From contig PQKR01000010.1 of the NCBI GenBank assembly GCA_002918705.1, forward strand, positions 101,477 through 165,476: 64,000 bases of DNA, in the 5' to 3' direction. Shown here piece after piece: positions 33,262-41,527 of the stretch. How positions within the stretch are numbered: the first letter of the stretch is position 1; the number at the start of each line of letters is the position of its first letter. Both the position numbers and the translations under genes were made by a program. This stretch comes from Escherichia sp. ESNIH1. GTDB taxonomy: Bacteria; Pseudomonadota; Gammaproteobacteria; Enterobacterales; Enterobacteriaceae. The notes beneath the pieces are model-generated. The model was not told the DNA's origin. It saw nothing but the letters and a program-made list of their open reading frames with translations, and made no database searches.

Positions 33262-34689
33262 ATGTCATCACGTCGATTTGGAAGCCAGTCGCTGGTACGC
33301 CTGCTGGGCCAGTGGCAACATACCCCGTCACGCACGCCGCTCTGGCAGCAGCTCACCCAGGCGCTGCGGATGCTGATCCTCGACGGTCGGCTGGCGCTGG
33401 AGACCCGCCTGCCGGGCGAGCGCGAGCTGGCTGCCGCCCTCGGTATCAGCCGCACCACCGTGGCCGGCGCGCTGGCGCAGCTGCGGGACGAGGGGTTTCT
33501 CTTCAGCCGCCACGGCAGCGGCTCCGTTGTGATGCTGCCCGAAAGCAGCCGTACGGTGCCTACCCGCACAAATGCAGGCAGTGCCCTGGATCTCTCTACC
33601 GCTTCGCTGGGGGCCAGCCCCGAGATCCATCAGGCTTATCAGCAGGCGCTGCTCGCCATGCCGCAGCACTTTGCCTCCACCGGCTACGATCAGCAGGGGC
33701 TGCTGGCGTTACGCGAAGCGATCGCCGCCCGCTACGACGCACGTGGCCTGCCAACCCGTCCTGATGAAATTATGATTGTTAACGGCGCGCTCAGCGGGTT
33801 TGCGCTGATCCTGCGTCTGCTGACCGGGCCTGGCGATCGGGTAGTGGTGGATCACCCAACCTATCCGCTGGCGATAGCAGCGATTGAGGGCGCATCCTGC
33901 CGCCCGGTTGGCGTCGCACTGCCGCAGCAGGGCTGGGATAGCGACGGGCTGGCGGCAACAATCGGTCAGACCTCGCCGAGGCTCGCCTACCTGATGCCAG
34001 ACTTTCATAATCCCACCGGCCGCTGCATGGACGCCGCAACCCGGCAAACCGTAGCGGAGATTGCCGCCCGCACGCGCACCACGCTGGTAGTGGATGAAAC
34101 CATGAGCGACCTCTGGTACGACGCGCCGCCCCCTCCCCCGCTGGCTGCTTTCAGCCCGGATGCGTCGGTAATTTCACTGGGATCTGCTGCGAAAAGCTTC
34201 TGGGGTGGGCTACGGCTGGGCTGGATCCGCGCCCCGGCCCGTACCGTCGCCTCGCTGGTGCAGATGCGCGACACCATCGACCTGGGTACCCCAGTGCTTG
34301 AGCAGCTTGCTGCCCGCTGGCTAATTGAAAATGGGGAAACCTTTTTGCCCGCCCGCCGACGGATGCTTGCTGCACGCCGGGACCACTGCTTGCGTTTGAT
34401 AGAGACGTTTTTTCCGCAGTGGCAGACGCAGCTTCCGCAGGGGGGCCTCTCTTTCTGGGTGGAGCTGCCGGACGCGCTGGCAACGCGATTTGCTACCGGT
34501 GCGGAGAGCAGGGGCATTCATTTGGGGGCAGGAACGCGCTTTGGTCTGGCAGGGGCGTTTGAACGCTATATCCGGATGCCGTTTACCCAGCCGGAAGGGA
34601 TCCTGCAGGAGGCATTCATCGCCTTACAGCCAATATGGTCTTCATTAATTAACCAGCCGCCGATTATACGGCACCGGAAATATATTTAA
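33262..34689 (+). CDS. MocR-family regulator (YczR-like)
   Basis: 475 residues. N-terminal GntR winged helix (PLWQQLTQALRMLILDGRLA, LPGERELAAALGISRTTVAGAL, about 30-90). A linker and an aminotransferase-fold domain follow. PLP-site residues are intact: HNPTGR, VVDETMSDLWYD, and the Schiff-base lysine in SLGSAAKSFWGGLRLGW. MocR regulators use PLP as cofactor or effector. Its neighbour is a divergent yczE-like gene, which it probably controls. No PLP-synthesis gene is adjacent, so a PdxR role is less likely. Confidence 0.88.
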   Translation: MSSRRFGSQSLVRLLGQWQHTPSRTPLWQQLTQALRMLILDGRLALETRLPGERELAAALGISRTTVAGALAQLRDEGFLFSRHGSGSVVMLPESSRTVPTRTNAGSALDLSTASLGASPEIHQAYQQALLAMPQHFASTGYDQQGLLALREAIAARYDARGLPTRPDEIMIVNGALSGFALILRLLTGPGDRVVVDHPTYPLAIAAIEGASCRPVGVALPQQGWDSDGLAATIGQTSPRLAYLMPDFHNPTGRCMDAATRQTVAEIAARTRTTLVVDETMSDLWYDAPPPPPLAAFSPDASVISLGSAAKSFWGGLRLGWIRAPARTVASLVQMRDTIDLGTPVLEQLAARWLIENGETFLPARRRMLAARRDHCLRLIETFFPQWQTQLPQGGLSFWVELPDALATRFATGAESRGIHLGAGTRFGLAGAFERYIRMPFTQPEGILQEAFIALQPIWSSLINQPPIIRHRKYI

Positions 34690-34723
34690 TGTGACAGCGA
34701 TCGGTTTACCGATCGCAATATGG

Positions 34724-34936
34724 TTACTGCCGAGGAATAGGAAAACCTTTCAGCGCAATAATAAAACGCTCGCCCTGTTTTTTTATTTTTGCGCCTGCAT
34801 CACACCACTCTGATGCAATACGAAAAAACTCATCGGTTCCGACGTTCCAATTCAGACGAACCTGTTTTACGTAGCCGGAGCGCAGCTGCTCGCAGGCTTC
34901 AGCATAGTTGCTGGCGGTTGACTGTAGCGGTTTCAT
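34724..34936 (-). CDS. Unrecognised 70-residue protein
   Basis: 70 residues, mildly basic, with two Cys-free beta/alpha-like segments: SNYAEACEQLRSGYVKQVRL and a C-terminal FIIALKGFPIPRQ. I do not recognise a family. The start overlaps the stop of the upstream 82-residue gene by 4 bp (ATGA), so the two form an operon. The RHH-like protein before it makes a toxin-antitoxin-type module conceivable, but no toxin motif is visible. Confidence 0.6.
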   Translation of the reverse strand: MKPLQSTASNYAEACEQLRSGYVKQVRLNWNVGTDEFFRIASEWCDAGAKIKKQGERFIIALKGFPIPRQ

Positions 34937-35181
34937 TTTTTCTTCTTCAGCAGTTTGCGTAACGCTTTGATCTCTTTAACACTCAGTGCCGATGCGTTCT
35001 CTTCTTCCGTATGCTGACTGTCGATGTCTTCCTCTGAGACGGCATCGCCATGAGACTCAAAGGCCAGCACGAGGAGCTTTTCAGTTGCCGTGCTTAAGTT
35101 CTCATTATTCGCCTCTGCATACTGGCGAAGTTTCTCTTTTACTGCTTCGTCAATTTTTACGTTTAACACTGCGCTGACCAT
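34933..35181 (-). CDS. Small RHH-like protein
   Basis: 82 residues. The N-terminal part (VLNVKIDEAVKEKLRQYAEA and LSTATEKLLVLAFE, residues 5-42) has the strand-helix-helix pattern of ribbon-helix-helix DNA-binding proteins. An acidic middle (EEDIDSQHTEEEN) and a Lys-rich end (ALRKLLKKKK) follow. It may autoregulate the two-gene operon. It is not found beside ffs in E. coli K-12, so this looks like an accessory insertion replacing ybaA. Confidence 0.6.
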   Translation of the reverse strand: MVSAVLNVKIDEAVKEKLRQYAEANNENLSTATEKLLVLAFESHGDAVSEEDIDSQHTEEENASALSVKEIKALRKLLKKKK

Positions 35182-35449
35182 GAGTATCCCTTTCGGTATA
35201 AATGAGACGAGTAATTAATACACTAGCTTTATCCGTTGATCCAGAAATAGTTTTACTGGAACGCTGTCGATCACATTACTGTAATAATACTGTGGCAGGA
35301 ATATATGACATAAAAATGACAATACGATTTCAGTTTAATGACAAATAGATGTCAGGCAATACGACAGAGGCGTGATTTTAGGCAGGGATAAAAGCGCTTT
35401 AACTAAAGTAATGGGTAGAGAAGCGAGTGACATATCGAAAGGCAGAAAT

Positions 35450-35563
35450 GGGTGGGGGCCCTGCCAGCTACATCCCGGCACACACGTCATCTGCTCTGGC
35501 TGCTTCCTTCCGGATCTGACCTGGTAAACAGAGTAGCGTTGCGGGAGAACCAACAGGGCCCCC
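35450..35563 (-). ncRNA. ffs: 4.5S RNA of the signal recognition particle
   Basis: 114 nt on the minus strand, the E. coli length. It starts GGGGGCCCTGTTGGTTCTCC and ends GGCAGGGCCCCCACCC, so the terminal stem is intact. The Ffh-binding loop with GGAAGGAAGCAGCC is conserved. A few stem bases differ from E. coli (for example CAGATCC for CAGGTCC). The RNA partners Ffh and directs ribosomes translating membrane proteins to FtsY and SecYEG. A good sigma70 promoter lies 33 bp upstream of the mature end, leaving a short leader for RNase P to remove. Confidence 0.97.
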
Positions 35564-35595
35564 ATTGAGAGCGTTGTTAACTAACGCGCGGACGC

Positions 35596-35624
35596 ATTAT
35601 CACTGTACGGCCCGGCAATTGCAA
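35596..35624 (-). promoter_or_regulatory. Sigma70 promoter of ffs
   Basis: On the minus strand TTGCAA (35619-35624), 17 nt, GATAAT (35596-35601). A GC-rich discriminator (GCGTCCGCGCG) follows, typical of stringently controlled stable-RNA promoters. The predicted start is about 26 nt before the mature 5' end of 4.5S RNA. Confidence 0.8.
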
Positions 35625-35720
35625 GCCGCGGCCTGCCGGATGCTGGTTTATTGCGCAGCCGCCTCTTCACAGGCTCGCACGCGCTGATTATGCTGGTGGG
35701 ATACTCTTCAGGAAACCGCT

Positions 35721-36032
35721 ATGGCTGACAACGACTCTTTCCCCCAGCGGGTATGGCAAATCGTCGCCGCTATCCCGCCCGGCTCGGTCACGACCTACGG
35801 CGAGGTGGCGCGGCTGGCAGGTTCACCCCGTGCGGCACGCCAGGTGGGCGGCGTCCTCAGACGTCTGCCGGAGGGCAGCACGCTGCCCTGGCATCGGGTG
35901 GTGAATCGTCAGGGGCAGATCTCCCTCACCGGACCGGACCTGCAGCGCCAGCGCCAGGCCCTGCTCGCCGACGGCGTTCAGGTATCAGGCAGCGGACAGA
36001 TAGATTTAACGCGGTATCGCTGGATTTGGTAG
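35721..36032 (+). CDS. ybaZ: Alkyltransferase-like protein YbaZ (Atl)
   Basis: 103 residues. MGMT-fold DNA-binding domain with VTTYGEVARLAGSPRAARQVGGVL and the active-site equivalent PWHRVV, where Trp replaces the alkyl-accepting Cys. It therefore binds O6-alkylguanine without repairing it and hands lesions to nucleotide excision repair. It is divergent from ffs, and a REP element begins at its stop codon. Confidence 0.93.
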   Translation: MADNDSFPQRVWQIVAAIPPGSVTTYGEVARLAGSPRAARQVGGVLRRLPEGSTLPWHRVVNRQGQISLTGPDLQRQRQALLADGVQVSGSGQIDLTRYRWIW

Positions 36033-36059
36033 GCTGGGCAAGCGTTAGCGCCGCCCGGC
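36030..36059. repeat. Single REP element
   Basis: TAGGCTGGGCAAGCG-TTAGCGCCGCCCGGC: an imperfect palindrome of the REP type, beginning exactly at the ybaZ stop codon. It is similar to the second unit of the BIME after queC. Confidence 0.7.
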
Positions 36060-36080
36060 ATAGTCAGCAGGCAAAAAAAT

Positions 36081-36112
36081 ACCGGTCAGCGTTAACTGAC
36101 CGGTACTGTTTT
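36081..36112. terminator. Bidirectional terminator between ybaZ and ybaY
   Basis: ACCGGTCAG-cgttaa-CTGACCGGT, a perfect 9-bp stem. On the minus strand it is followed by ATTTTTTT (ybaY terminator); on the plus strand by ACTGTTTT (ybaZ side). Confidence 0.85.
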
Positions 36113-36132
36113 CCCGAGACGCGCTTTAAGCG

Positions 36133-36702
36133 TTACAGCTGCGTCGGTGCAGGGGTCGCCGAAGAGGGGTTAACCTGCGTTGGCGAGGTAGACGGTACGG
36201 TGGTAGCTGCCCCACCGCTCTGCTGCATCGGCAGCGCCGTCTGCTGTACCGGCACCAGGGTCAGGTCAATGCGGGTACCGCCCTGATTAACCGCGGGTTT
36301 GATGCCATCAGTAATAAACACCAGTTTGTTATCAACCGTGATCGCTGCGCTTAAGAGAATACGCGCGTCTGGCTGCACCAGCGCCGGGTCAAACGGTAGT
36401 TCATAGCTGAACGGGGCCTGTTTACCTTCGGTACGAACGGCACGCTGGGCGATGACCTTAGACGGCACGTCGGCCTGTGAGGCGTCGGCCAGGGTAACGG
36501 TCAATACGGCATCCGGCGGCAGAGCCACCTTCTGACGGATCCAGATGGTACCGGAGACGTTAGGCTGTTTAATCACAGACTGCGTTGAGGCGATGGAGGT
36601 ATTTGGGTTTGGTGCGGGCGTCTGGATATCTGCGCTTTTATCGGCACAGGCAGCCAGAGAAACGGCAACCGCTAAACCACTTAACATGTGCACGAGTTTC
36701 AT
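36133..36702 (-). CDS. ybaY: Lipoprotein YbaY
   Basis: 189 residues (E. coli 190). Signal peptide with lipobox SLAAC (acylated Cys19). Then a YbaY-type beta-sandwich (VSGTIWIRQKVALPPDAVLT, ARILLSAAITVDNKLVFITD) and a low-complexity Ser/Pro/Thr tail. It is an envelope lipoprotein, known as glycoprotein/polysaccharide-metabolism-like, without a firm function. Divergent from tesB. Confidence 0.93.
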   Translation of the reverse strand: MKLVHMLSGLAVAVSLAACADKSADIQTPAPNPNTSIASTQSVIKQPNVSGTIWIRQKVALPPDAVLTVTLADASQADVPSKVIAQRAVRTEGKQAPFSYELPFDPALVQPDARILLSAAITVDNKLVFITDGIKPAVNQGGTRIDLTLVPVQQTALPMQQSGGAATTVPSTSPTQVNPSSATPAPTQL

Positions 36703-36924
36703 TGAGTTCTCCTTATCTTCAATGCACCAGCAGGTATGACGCCCGCCAGAATTAGTGGTTAATACTTAAATCATATCGAACGCCAGTAAGTGTGGCACAC
36801 ATCACTGATTTTTGCCTGGAAACAGCCGTGTATTCAGATTTTTGCACCCATCGGACCACTTGCATTTCTGAGTTATACTCTGCCTGTATCCGCCCCGGTC
36901 GCTTTTATTTTATTGAGGACACCT

Positions 36925-37788
36925 ATGAGTCAAGCGCTGAATAATCTGCTGACGTTGCTTAATCTGGAAAAAATTGAAGAGGGTCTGTTTCGCGGTCAAA
37001 GCGAGGATTTGGGCCTGCGTCAGGTCTTTGGCGGCCAGGTTGTTGGTCAGGCGCTCTATGCCGCAAAAGAGACCGTCCCGGAAGATCGTCTCGTTCACTC
37101 TTTCCATAGCTATTTTTTACGCCCCGGCGATAGCCAGAAGCCGATTATCTATGACGTTGAGGTGCTGCGCGACGGCAATAGCTTTAGCGCCCGCCGGGTC
37201 GCCGCCATTCAGAACGGTAAGCCCATTTTCTATATGACGGCGTCGTTCCAGGCGCCTGAGCCGGGCTATGAGCATCAGAAAACGATGCCTGCCGCCCCTG
37301 CTCCGGATAATCTGCCGTCGGAGACGGACATTGCCCGCTCGCTGGCGCACCTCCTGCCGCCGCAGGTAAAAGAGAAGTTTCTCTGCGAGAAGCCGCTGGA
37401 GATCCGCCCGGTTGAGTTCCATAACCCGATGAAGGGGCACGTGGCTGAGCCGACCCGTCAGGTGTGGATCCGCGCCAACGGCACAATGCCAGCGGATTTC
37501 CGCACGCATCAGTATCTGCTGGGCTATGCCTCTGACTTTAACTTCCTGCCGGTGGCGCTCCAGCCGCACGGCGTCGGTTTCCTCGAGCGAGGCATGCAGG
37601 TTGCCACTATCGATCACTCGATGTGGTTCCACCGTCCGTTCGATATGAACGAGTGGCTGCTCTATAGCGTGGAGAGCACCTCCGCCTCCAGCGCGCGCGG
37701 GTTTGTACGCGGCGAGTTCTATACCCAGGATGGCGTGCTGGTGGCGTCCAGCGTGCAGGAAGGGGTGATGCGCAACCGCAACGAATAA
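36925..37788 (+). CDS. tesB: Acyl-CoA thioesterase II
   Basis: 287 residues (E. coli 286) from [20 protein letters not shown]; the open frame upstream is not conserved. Double hot-dog thioesterase hydrolysing a broad range of acyl-CoAs. Visible: [29 protein letters not shown], and the C-terminal half with [31 protein letters not shown] (catalytic Asp) and [17 protein letters not shown] precedes the start. It shares a bidirectional terminator with amtB. Confidence 0.96.
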   Translation: MSQALNNLLTLLNLEKIEEGLFRGQSEDLGLRQVFGGQVVGQALYAAKETVPEDRLVHSFHSYFLRPGDSQKPIIYDVEVLRDGNSFSARRVAAIQNGKPIFYMTASFQAPEPGYEHQKTMPAAPAPDNLPSETDIARSLAHLLPPQVKEKFLCEKPLEIRPVEFHNPMKGHVAEPTRQVWIRANGTMPADFRTHQYLLGYASDFNFLPVALQPHGVGFLERGMQVATIDHSMWFHRPFDMNEWLLYSVESTSASSARGFVRGEFYTQDGVLVASSVQEGVMRNRNE

Positions 37789-37791
37789 ACA

Positions 37792-37819
37792 AAAAAACCT
37801 CCCGCAGGCGGGAGGTTTT
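37792..37819. terminator. Bidirectional terminator between tesB and amtB
   Basis: AACCTCCCGC-agg-CGGGAGGTT with A-runs on the left and TTTT on the right, so it can end both convergent transcripts. Confidence 0.9.
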
Positions 37820-37837
37820 CCAGAGATTTAAACCAGA

Positions 37838-39124
37838 CTACGCGTTGTAAGCGTTCTCGCCGTGGCTGTTCACATCCAGGCCTTCGCGCTCCTGCTCTTC
37901 CGGTACGCGCAGACCGACAATCATGTCCGCCAGCTTGTAACCGATGAAGGCAACGACGCCCGACCAGACGATAGTGATAGCGATACTTTCCAGCTGGACC
38001 AGCACCTGATGCCCCATCGTCACGCCTTCCGCGTAGCCGACGCCGCCCAGAGAGGAAGAAGCAAACACGCCGGTCAGGATACAGCCTACGATACCGCAGA
38101 CGCCATGCACACCGAACACATCGCACGGGTCGTCAACGCGCAGCCAGCGTTTCAGCATAGTCACGCCCCACAGGCCGGCCAGGCCTGCCACGATACCGAC
38201 AATCAGCGAGCCGCCGACACCGATGTAGCCGCAGGCTGGCGTCACGGCAACCAGGCCCGCAATCGCACCGGAACATGCGCCCAGCAGCGACGGCTTACCG
38301 CGCGTTGCCCACTCGCCGAATACCCAGGCAAGAATAGCGCCTGCGGTAGCAACAACGGTGTTAACGAACGCCAGCGCAGCGATTTCGTTGGCGGCACTGG
38401 CTGAGCCAGCGTTGAAGCCAAACCAGCCAACATAGAGGATCGCCGTACCCATAAAGACCATCGGCAGGTTGTGCGGTTTAAATGCTTCTTTGCCGAAGCC
38501 AACGCGTTTGCCAATCAGGTAAGCACCCACCAGGCCCGCAATCGCGGCGTTGATGTGAACCACCGTGCCGCCAGCAAAGTCCAGCGCGCCGTGGGAAGCC
38601 AGCAGGCCGCCGCCCCAGACCATGTGCGCAATCGGAACGTAGGAGAGCGTCATCCACACCACCACGAAGATCAGCACCGCGGAGAAGCGGATACGCTCGG
38701 CCAGCGCACCGACGATCAGGCCGACGGTAATGCAGGCGAACGACCCCTGGAACGCAACGTGAATATACTGGTAGAAGCTGCCCATCACGGCGGTCAGCTC
38801 GATGTTTTTCAGCATCGCCCAGTTGAAATCACCGAAGAAATTGTTGCCCGTGCCGAACGCCAGCGAGTAGCCGTAGACCACCCACAGCACGCATACCAGC
38901 GCAAAAGTTACGGTGACCTGGGTCAGCATTGAGAGAACGTTTTTGCCACGGATCAGGCCGCCATAGAACAGCGCGATCCCTGGAATGGTCATAAACAGCA
39001 CCAGCGCGGTGCAGATCATCATAAAGGCGTTATCGGCTTTGTCGGCCACGGCCGGAGCCGCCATCGCCAGACCCGGTAACGTTGCCAGTGCGGCCATCGC
39101 CGTTTTTAAGGTTAATTTATTCAT
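37838..39124 (-). CDS. amtB: Ammonium channel AmtB
   Basis: 428 residues, as in E. coli, from the start MNKLTLKTAMAALATLPGLA, which gives a cleavable signal peptide (after AMA). A trimeric ammonia channel with 11 membrane helices. Pore and signature segments: DFAGGTVVHINAAIAGLVGA (twin-His lining) and FGVHGVCGIVGCILTGVF. The C-terminal tail EEQEREGLDVNSHGENAYNA is the GlnK-binding region. It is second in the glnK-amtB operon, under sigma54/NtrC control. Confidence 0.97.
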   Translation of the reverse strand: MNKLTLKTAMAALATLPGLAMAAPAVADKADNAFMMICTALVLFMTIPGIALFYGGLIRGKNVLSMLTQVTVTFALVCVLWVVYGYSLAFGTGNNFFGDFNWAMLKNIELTAVMGSFYQYIHVAFQGSFACITVGLIVGALAERIRFSAVLIFVVVWMTLSYVPIAHMVWGGGLLASHGALDFAGGTVVHINAAIAGLVGAYLIGKRVGFGKEAFKPHNLPMVFMGTAILYVGWFGFNAGSASAANEIAALAFVNTVVATAGAILAWVFGEWATRGKPSLLGACSGAIAGLVAVTPACGYIGVGGSLIVGIVAGLAGLWGVTMLKRWLRVDDPCDVFGVHGVCGIVGCILTGVFASSSLGGVGYAEGVTMGHQVLVQLESIAITIVWSGVVAFIGYKLADMIVGLRVPEEQEREGLDVNSHGENAYNA

Positions 39125-39155
39125 TTTTCCCATCCCAATCACTGTGTGTCTGACG

Positions 39156-39494
39156 TTACAGTGCCGCTTCGTCGGCTTCGCCGGTACGAATGCGGATAAC
39201 GCGTTGCAGTTCGGCAACGAAAATTTTGCCGTCGCCAATTTTTCCGGTGTAGGCCGCTTTGCTAATAACATCAATCACTTCATCAAGCTGATCGTCAGCA
39301 ATGGCCACGTCAATCTTCACCTTTGGCAGGAAGTTAACGCTGTATTCTGCCCCGCGGTAGAGTTCAGCATGGCCCTTCTGACGGCCAAAGCCTTTCACTT
39401 CGGTAACGGTCAGGCCCTGAATACCAATAGACGACAGCGCTTCACGGACGTCCTCAAGTTTAAATGGCTTAATGACCACGGTAACCAGCTTCAT
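39156..39494 (-). CDS. glnK: PII nitrogen regulatory protein GlnK
   Basis: 112 residues, nearly identical to E. coli GlnK. The T-loop carries the uridylylated Tyr51 in RGAEYSVNFLPKVK. The ATP/2-oxoglutarate site (VIKPFKLEDVREAL, TGKIGDGKIFV, VIRIRTGE) is complete. It blocks AmtB when nitrogen is plentiful and tunes NtrB. First gene of glnK-amtB. Confidence 0.98.
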   Translation of the reverse strand: MKLVTVVIKPFKLEDVREALSSIGIQGLTVTEVKGFGRQKGHAELYRGAEYSVNFLPKVKIDVAIADDQLDEVIDVISKAAYTGKIGDGKIFVAELQRVIRIRTGEADEAAL

Positions 39495-39547
39495 AAATCC
39501 CCCTCAGTCGAAAATCGGTAATGGCCGCAGCTAACACGCAGTGAATA

Positions 39548-39565
39548 TTGCAATCGCTATGCCAA
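39548..39565 (-). promoter_or_regulatory. Sigma54 promoter of glnK-amtB
   Basis: On the minus strand TTGGCATAGCGATTGCAA: TGGC at -24 and TTGCA at -12 with the required spacing. The predicted start is about 40 bp before the glnK ATG. Confidence 0.85.
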
Positions 39566-39670
39566 AATCGAAAAAAAGGAAAAATTCAGCGGCTTAAGGC
39601 GTCAGAACGGGTAGGAGCGTTTCGTAGAAAAGTGTGACGGGGATTCAGATTGTTCCTGGGAAGTAAAAAC

Positions 39671-39711
39671 GCACCATGCCAGTGCATGGTGCGCAAGGTT
39701 GTTGCACCAAC
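39671..39711. promoter_or_regulatory. NtrC-type sites upstream of glnK
   Basis: GCACCATG-ccagtg-CATGGTGC (39671-39692) is a perfect inverted repeat made of NtrC-like half-sites (consensus GCACC / GGTGC). Another half-site, TTGCACCAA, follows at 39702-39710. They lie about 130-170 bp upstream of the sigma54 start, the usual enhancer distance. Confidence 0.7.
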
Positions 39712-39748
39712 AGGCGATCCTGTCAGTAGTTTGCCTGATTATGGTGCA

Positions 39749-41527
39749 TCAGGCGATTAGCGACTCTTCTTGCGCGCTGGCGGCGAGCTCTTCGCCCGCC
39801 AGCTGCAGCTGATACATCTGCCAGTAGCGCCCTTCGGCGGCCAGCAACTCCTGATGATTGCCGCGTTCGACCGCCTGGCCGCGATGCAGAACCAGAATGG
39901 TGTCGGCCTCGACGATAGTAGAGAGGCGGTGGGCAATCACCACAAGCGTTGTATGCTGACGTACCGCCGCTAACGCCTGCTGAATGGCCTGCTCGGTGCC
40001 GGAGTCAATATTGGCGGTAGCCTCGTCAAGGATCAGGATCTGCGGGGTGGCCACCAGCACACGGGCCAGCGCCAGCAGCTGCTTCTGCCCCACCGACAGG
40101 TTATTCCCCTGCTCTCCCAGGCTGGTATAGATACCGTCGGACATTCCCCGGGCCAGCTCTGCCAGCTGAACGGTCTCCAGCGCCTCCCAGACCTGGGCTT
40201 CACTGATATCCCGCCCCAGGGTGACGTTGGCAAAGAAGGAGTCCGCCAGCACCACTGGATCCTGCTGGACCATCGCCACACCCTGGCGCAGCACGCCGTG
40301 ACTGAGGGTTGAGAGCGGCCGACCGTCAAGGCGGATCTCCCCTTTCGTCAGCGGATAGTAGCCCATCAGCAGGCTTGCGAGGGTGCTCTTGCCGCTGCCG
40401 GTGTGGCCCACCAGCGCAATAAAGCTGCGCGGCGGCACGGCGAGGTCGATATCCTGGAGCACAAGGTTGTCGTCGCGGTAGGCGAATGAGAGGTTCTCAA
40501 TGTCGATAGCGCCGCTGGCCAACGGACGCTCGTCGTCGCCGTAGGTCTGGCGCGGCCGGTCCATCAGCTCAAATACGCGTTCCCCTGCAACCACCGCCTG
40601 CTGCAGCATGGACTGCTGAGTGGTCAGTTCAATCAAGGGTTCGTTAAGACGGCCCAGATAGCTGATAAAGGCGTAAAGCACACCCACCTCAATGGTCCCC
40701 ACCGAGGTAAAGCCAAAGAGCATTAGCAGACCGCAAAGCACCAGCGCCGAGAAAAGGCTCAGCAGCGGGCGCAGCAGAAAGCCGTCGAGCCGCAGAGTTT
40801 GCATCCGCGCGGAGTAGTGGGAGCGGCTGGCCTCGCCCATCCGCTCGCCAAAGCGCGCCTGCTGACGAAACTGCTGGATCACGTTCATACCGTTGATCAC
40901 TTCGTTAAAGCCGTCGTTGATATCCGCCAGGTAGGTGCGGACGCGACGCACGATGGGCGTGCTGTAGCGCTGGTAGAGCGCCATCACACACAGCACCGCC
41001 GGGAAGATAGCCAGCGCCACCAGCGCCATGCGCCAGTCGAGGCTGAACATCGCCACCAGCATCGCGCCCACCAGCGCCGCGCTGCGCAGCACCGTGGAGA
41101 CCACCATCACATAGAGATCGCGGATCACTTCGGTATCGTTGGTGACGCGGGAGATAAGCTGCCCTACCGGCTGGGTGTCAAAGGCGTTCAGCGGCTGGCG
41201 CAGCGCGGCGTCCATCACATCGGTACGCAGCTGCTGTACCACGCCGACGGCAGCCTCGTTAAACAGCAGCGACTGGGCGTAGTGCAGCCCGGCGGCCAGG
41301 AGCTGTAGTCCAATGTAGGCCACCGCCAGCCCCACCAGCAGGCCAAGCGGCAGATAGCTTTTTGCCACCATATTATCGATAAAATAGCTGATCAGCGCCG
41401 GGCCGGCGACCTCAGCCGCCGCCGCTACCCACAGCATGACCACCGCTCTGGTGAGCGGCTTTTTCCACGGTTTACCGTAGGCTAACAGGCGTTTTAGCGT
41501 CGGCCAAAGCTGTCCAAAACTACGCAT
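39749..41527 (-). CDS. mdlB: ABC exporter half-subunit MdlB
   Basis: 592 residues (E. coli 593) from [18 protein letters not shown]. Six membrane helices (about 20-310), then an ATPase with Walker [10 protein letters not shown], signature [15 protein letters not shown] and Walker [13 protein letters not shown]. Multidrug/peptide-exporter family, probably working as a heterodimer with MdlA. The substrate is not established. The start overlaps the mdlA stop by 8 bp. Confidence 0.96.
   Translation of the reverse strand: MRSFGQLWPTLKRLLAYGKPWKKPLTRAVVMLWVAAAAEVAGPALISYFIDNMVAKSYLPLGLLVGLAVAYIGLQLLAAGLHYAQSLLFNEAAVGVVQQLRTDVMDAALRQPLNAFDTQPVGQLISRVTNDTEVIRDLYVMVVSTVLRSAALVGAMLVAMFSLDWRMALVALAIFPAVLCVMALYQRYSTPIVRRVRTYLADINDGFNEVINGMNVIQQFRQQARFGERMGEASRSHYSARMQTLRLDGFLLRPLLSLFSALVLCGLLMLFGFTSVGTIEVGVLYAFISYLGRLNEPLIELTTQQSMLQQAVVAGERVFELMDRPRQTYGDDERPLASGAIDIENLSFAYRDDNLVLQDIDLAVPPRSFIALVGHTGSGKSTLASLLMGYYPLTKGEIRLDGRPLSTLSHGVLRQGVAMVQQDPVVLADSFFANVTLGRDISEAQVWEALETVQLAELARGMSDGIYTSLGEQGNNLSVGQKQLLALARVLVATPQILILDEATANIDSGTEQAIQQALAAVRQHTTLVVIAHRLSTIVEADTILVLHRGQAVERGNHQELLAAEGRYWQMYQLQLAGEELAASAQEESLIA

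Noticed and set aside
33262..34689. PdxR, activator of PLP synthesis
   Set aside because: There is no pdxST or other PLP-synthesis gene nearby. The divergent yczE-like gene points to the YczR type.
34724..35181. HicAB or RelBE toxin-antitoxin call
   Set aside because: Neither protein shows the double-stranded-RNA-binding, RelE or HicB signatures. Only the layout and an RHH-like start suggest such a system.
35335..35565. 76-residue minus-strand ORF
   Set aside because: It is the reading of the ffs RNA gene and its flank, not a protein gene.
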